Positions 13,349-13,977 of a DNA stretch of 13,977 bases are shown here, in pieces. Location of the stretch: contig CAIQCE010000344.1 of NCBI GenBank assembly GCA_903870185.1, positions 1-13,977 on the forward strand, in the 5' to 3' direction. A program made the position numbers and the translations under genes. Each line of letters begins with the position of its first letter. Positions within the stretch are counted from its first letter, which is position 1. Under the pieces are notes generated by a model that was not told the origin of the DNA, did no database searches, and saw only the letters and a program-made list of their open reading frames with translations. Origin of the DNA: an uncultured Gammaproteobacteria bacterium (lineage in GTDB: Bacteria > Pseudomonadota > Gammaproteobacteria > Coxiellales > Coxiellaceae).

Positions 13349-13693
13349 ATGAACGAATTTGCTAACAACGAAACCCGAGTACTAACCGATCTTTCCAATG
13401 AGCTCAGGGTATTATTGGATCTACGCTATCGTTTTAACCAAGTAGACACAACTCATAATGTGGTCGATATGAGAATCAAACGTATGCAGGATACCATTGC
13501 AGGCTTGATTAAGAATTATCAATTGTTGATCGGCCCCAGCGCTTCATTTCTAATGAAGTATGGGGATGAAGTGAAATTTGATGAATATCATCAATTGACC
13601 GAATTTTTAACAAATGTAGAAAAAACCATTGAATCTAAGAAACAATCTAAGCAGGAGAAGCCACGTGCCAATCACCGGAATCCCAGGCCCTAA
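13349..13693 (+). CDS. Small hypothetical protein, probably helical
   Basis: I do not recognise this 114-residue protein. The coding call rests on a good start (ATG 13349 with GAGG at 13341-13344, close spacing), an uninterrupted frame, and a coupled overlap with the next gene. It has no signal peptide or membrane segment. Composition and spacing of leucine, isoleucine and charged residues suggest mostly alpha helix (about 8-95), with a lysine-rich, probably disordered tail (97-114). The segment TRVLTDLSNELRVLLDLRYR is the most distinctive part. It overlaps the following frame by 29 bases, which contains that gene's start and lies just after its ribosome site. A cytoplasmic location is likely; no function can be inferred. 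Confidence 0.72.
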   Translation: MNEFANNETRVLTDLSNELRVLLDLRYRFNQVDTTHNVVDMRIKRMQDTIAGLIKNYQLLIGPSASFLMKYGDEVKFDEYHQLTEFLTNVEKTIESKKQSKQEKPRANHRNPRP

Positions 13694-13977
13694 AGACCCT
13701 AATCTTCCTCATTCAGAATCTTCTAAATCAGTCGATTCTACGAGTCTTGAGCGAATACAAAAGTACCTCGCTCAACTAGAAGAGAATTATGATTCTTTGC
13801 CGGCTGAACTTAAGATTGCCGCTATTGAGCATTTTATGCAGCAGAATGAGGCTGAGTTTTTGCATTACGCCCAATACTTTTACCAAGACTTACAGAAGCT
13901 TCATAGTCAGCTTAAGTCCCAGGTAGAGCAAAGAATGAAAGAAAATCGTGGTGAGACCAAGGCTTCACGCGATCGAC
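13665..13977 (+). CDS. Hypothetical protein, GTG start, cut by the window end
   Basis: A frame opens at GTG 13665 and stays open to the last base, giving 104 residues so far. AGGAG at 13653-13657 lies seven bases before the GTG, an excellent ribosome site placed inside the end of the preceding gene. The protein starts MPITGIPGPKDPNLP, a proline- and glycine-rich lead of about 25 residues. Then comes a highly charged helical stretch rich in Glu, Gln, Lys and Leu (LERIQKYLAQLEENY; FYQDLQKLHSQLKSQVEQRM), suggesting coiled coil. No signal peptide is seen. I recognise no family. The shared operon and similar helical character suggest the two proteins work together, which is inference only. The length and C terminus are unknown. 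Confidence 0.65.
   Translation, partial: MPITGIPGPKDPNLPHSESSKSVDSTSLERIQKYLAQLEENYDSLPAELKIAAIEHFMQQNEAEFLHYAQYFYQDLQKLHSQLKSQVEQRMKENRGETKASRDR

Overview
The window comes from a gammaproteobacterium with an AT-leaning genome. The evidence is the conserved block smpB / ratA-ratB / bamE / fur / recN / nadK / grpE. The E. coli version of this neighbourhood lacks fur; a fur gene divergent from bamE (omlA) is known from pseudomonads and relatives. I cannot name the genus. A Legionellales-type organism is possible, but that is a guess from the AT-rich character and the gene order.

Region 1 (1-5907, all + strand) is the 3' part of a surface-polysaccharide locus. It starts inside a tyrosine autokinase of the Wzc/CpsD class, of which only the C-terminal part with the tyrosine cluster is present. 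After about 100 bp come five tightly coupled genes with overlapping or abutting stops and starts: a GalE-like nucleotide-sugar epimerase, a WbuB/WbjE-type glycosyltransferase, an RmlD-like reductase, a non-hydrolysing UDP-GlcNAc 2-epimerase homologue, and a PseC-type sugar aminotransferase. The reductase, 2-epimerase and transferase match the late steps of UDP-N-acetyl-L-fucosamine, L-rhamnosamine or L-quinovosamine synthesis. The dehydratase that would start such a pathway is not in the window. The reductase lacks the C-terminal cupin of FnlB/CapF, which argues for a product other than L-FucNAc.

Region 2 (6114-8756) turns to conserved core genes: smpB then galE on the minus strand, ratA-ratB divergent from smpB, and bamE convergent with ratB. 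Fur (8827-9240) is divergent from bamE. recN and nadK form a minus-strand pair (transcribed nadK then recN), and grpE is divergent from nadK behind a clear sigma-32-type heat-shock promoter.

Region 3 is the intergenic DNA around recN-nadK and grpE (9241-9440, 11992-12490, 13100-13348). It is packed with short palindromic elements: a REP-like family starting TGTAGG(G/T)TGGGC, with at least three loci and one arranged as an inverted pair; a TTTTGGTGCCAGG family; and several single hairpins. No transposase is present.

Region 4 (13349-13977) holds two small overlapping genes of unknown function, the second cut by the window end and starting at GTG. No CRISPR array, tRNA, rRNA or insertion sequence was seen.
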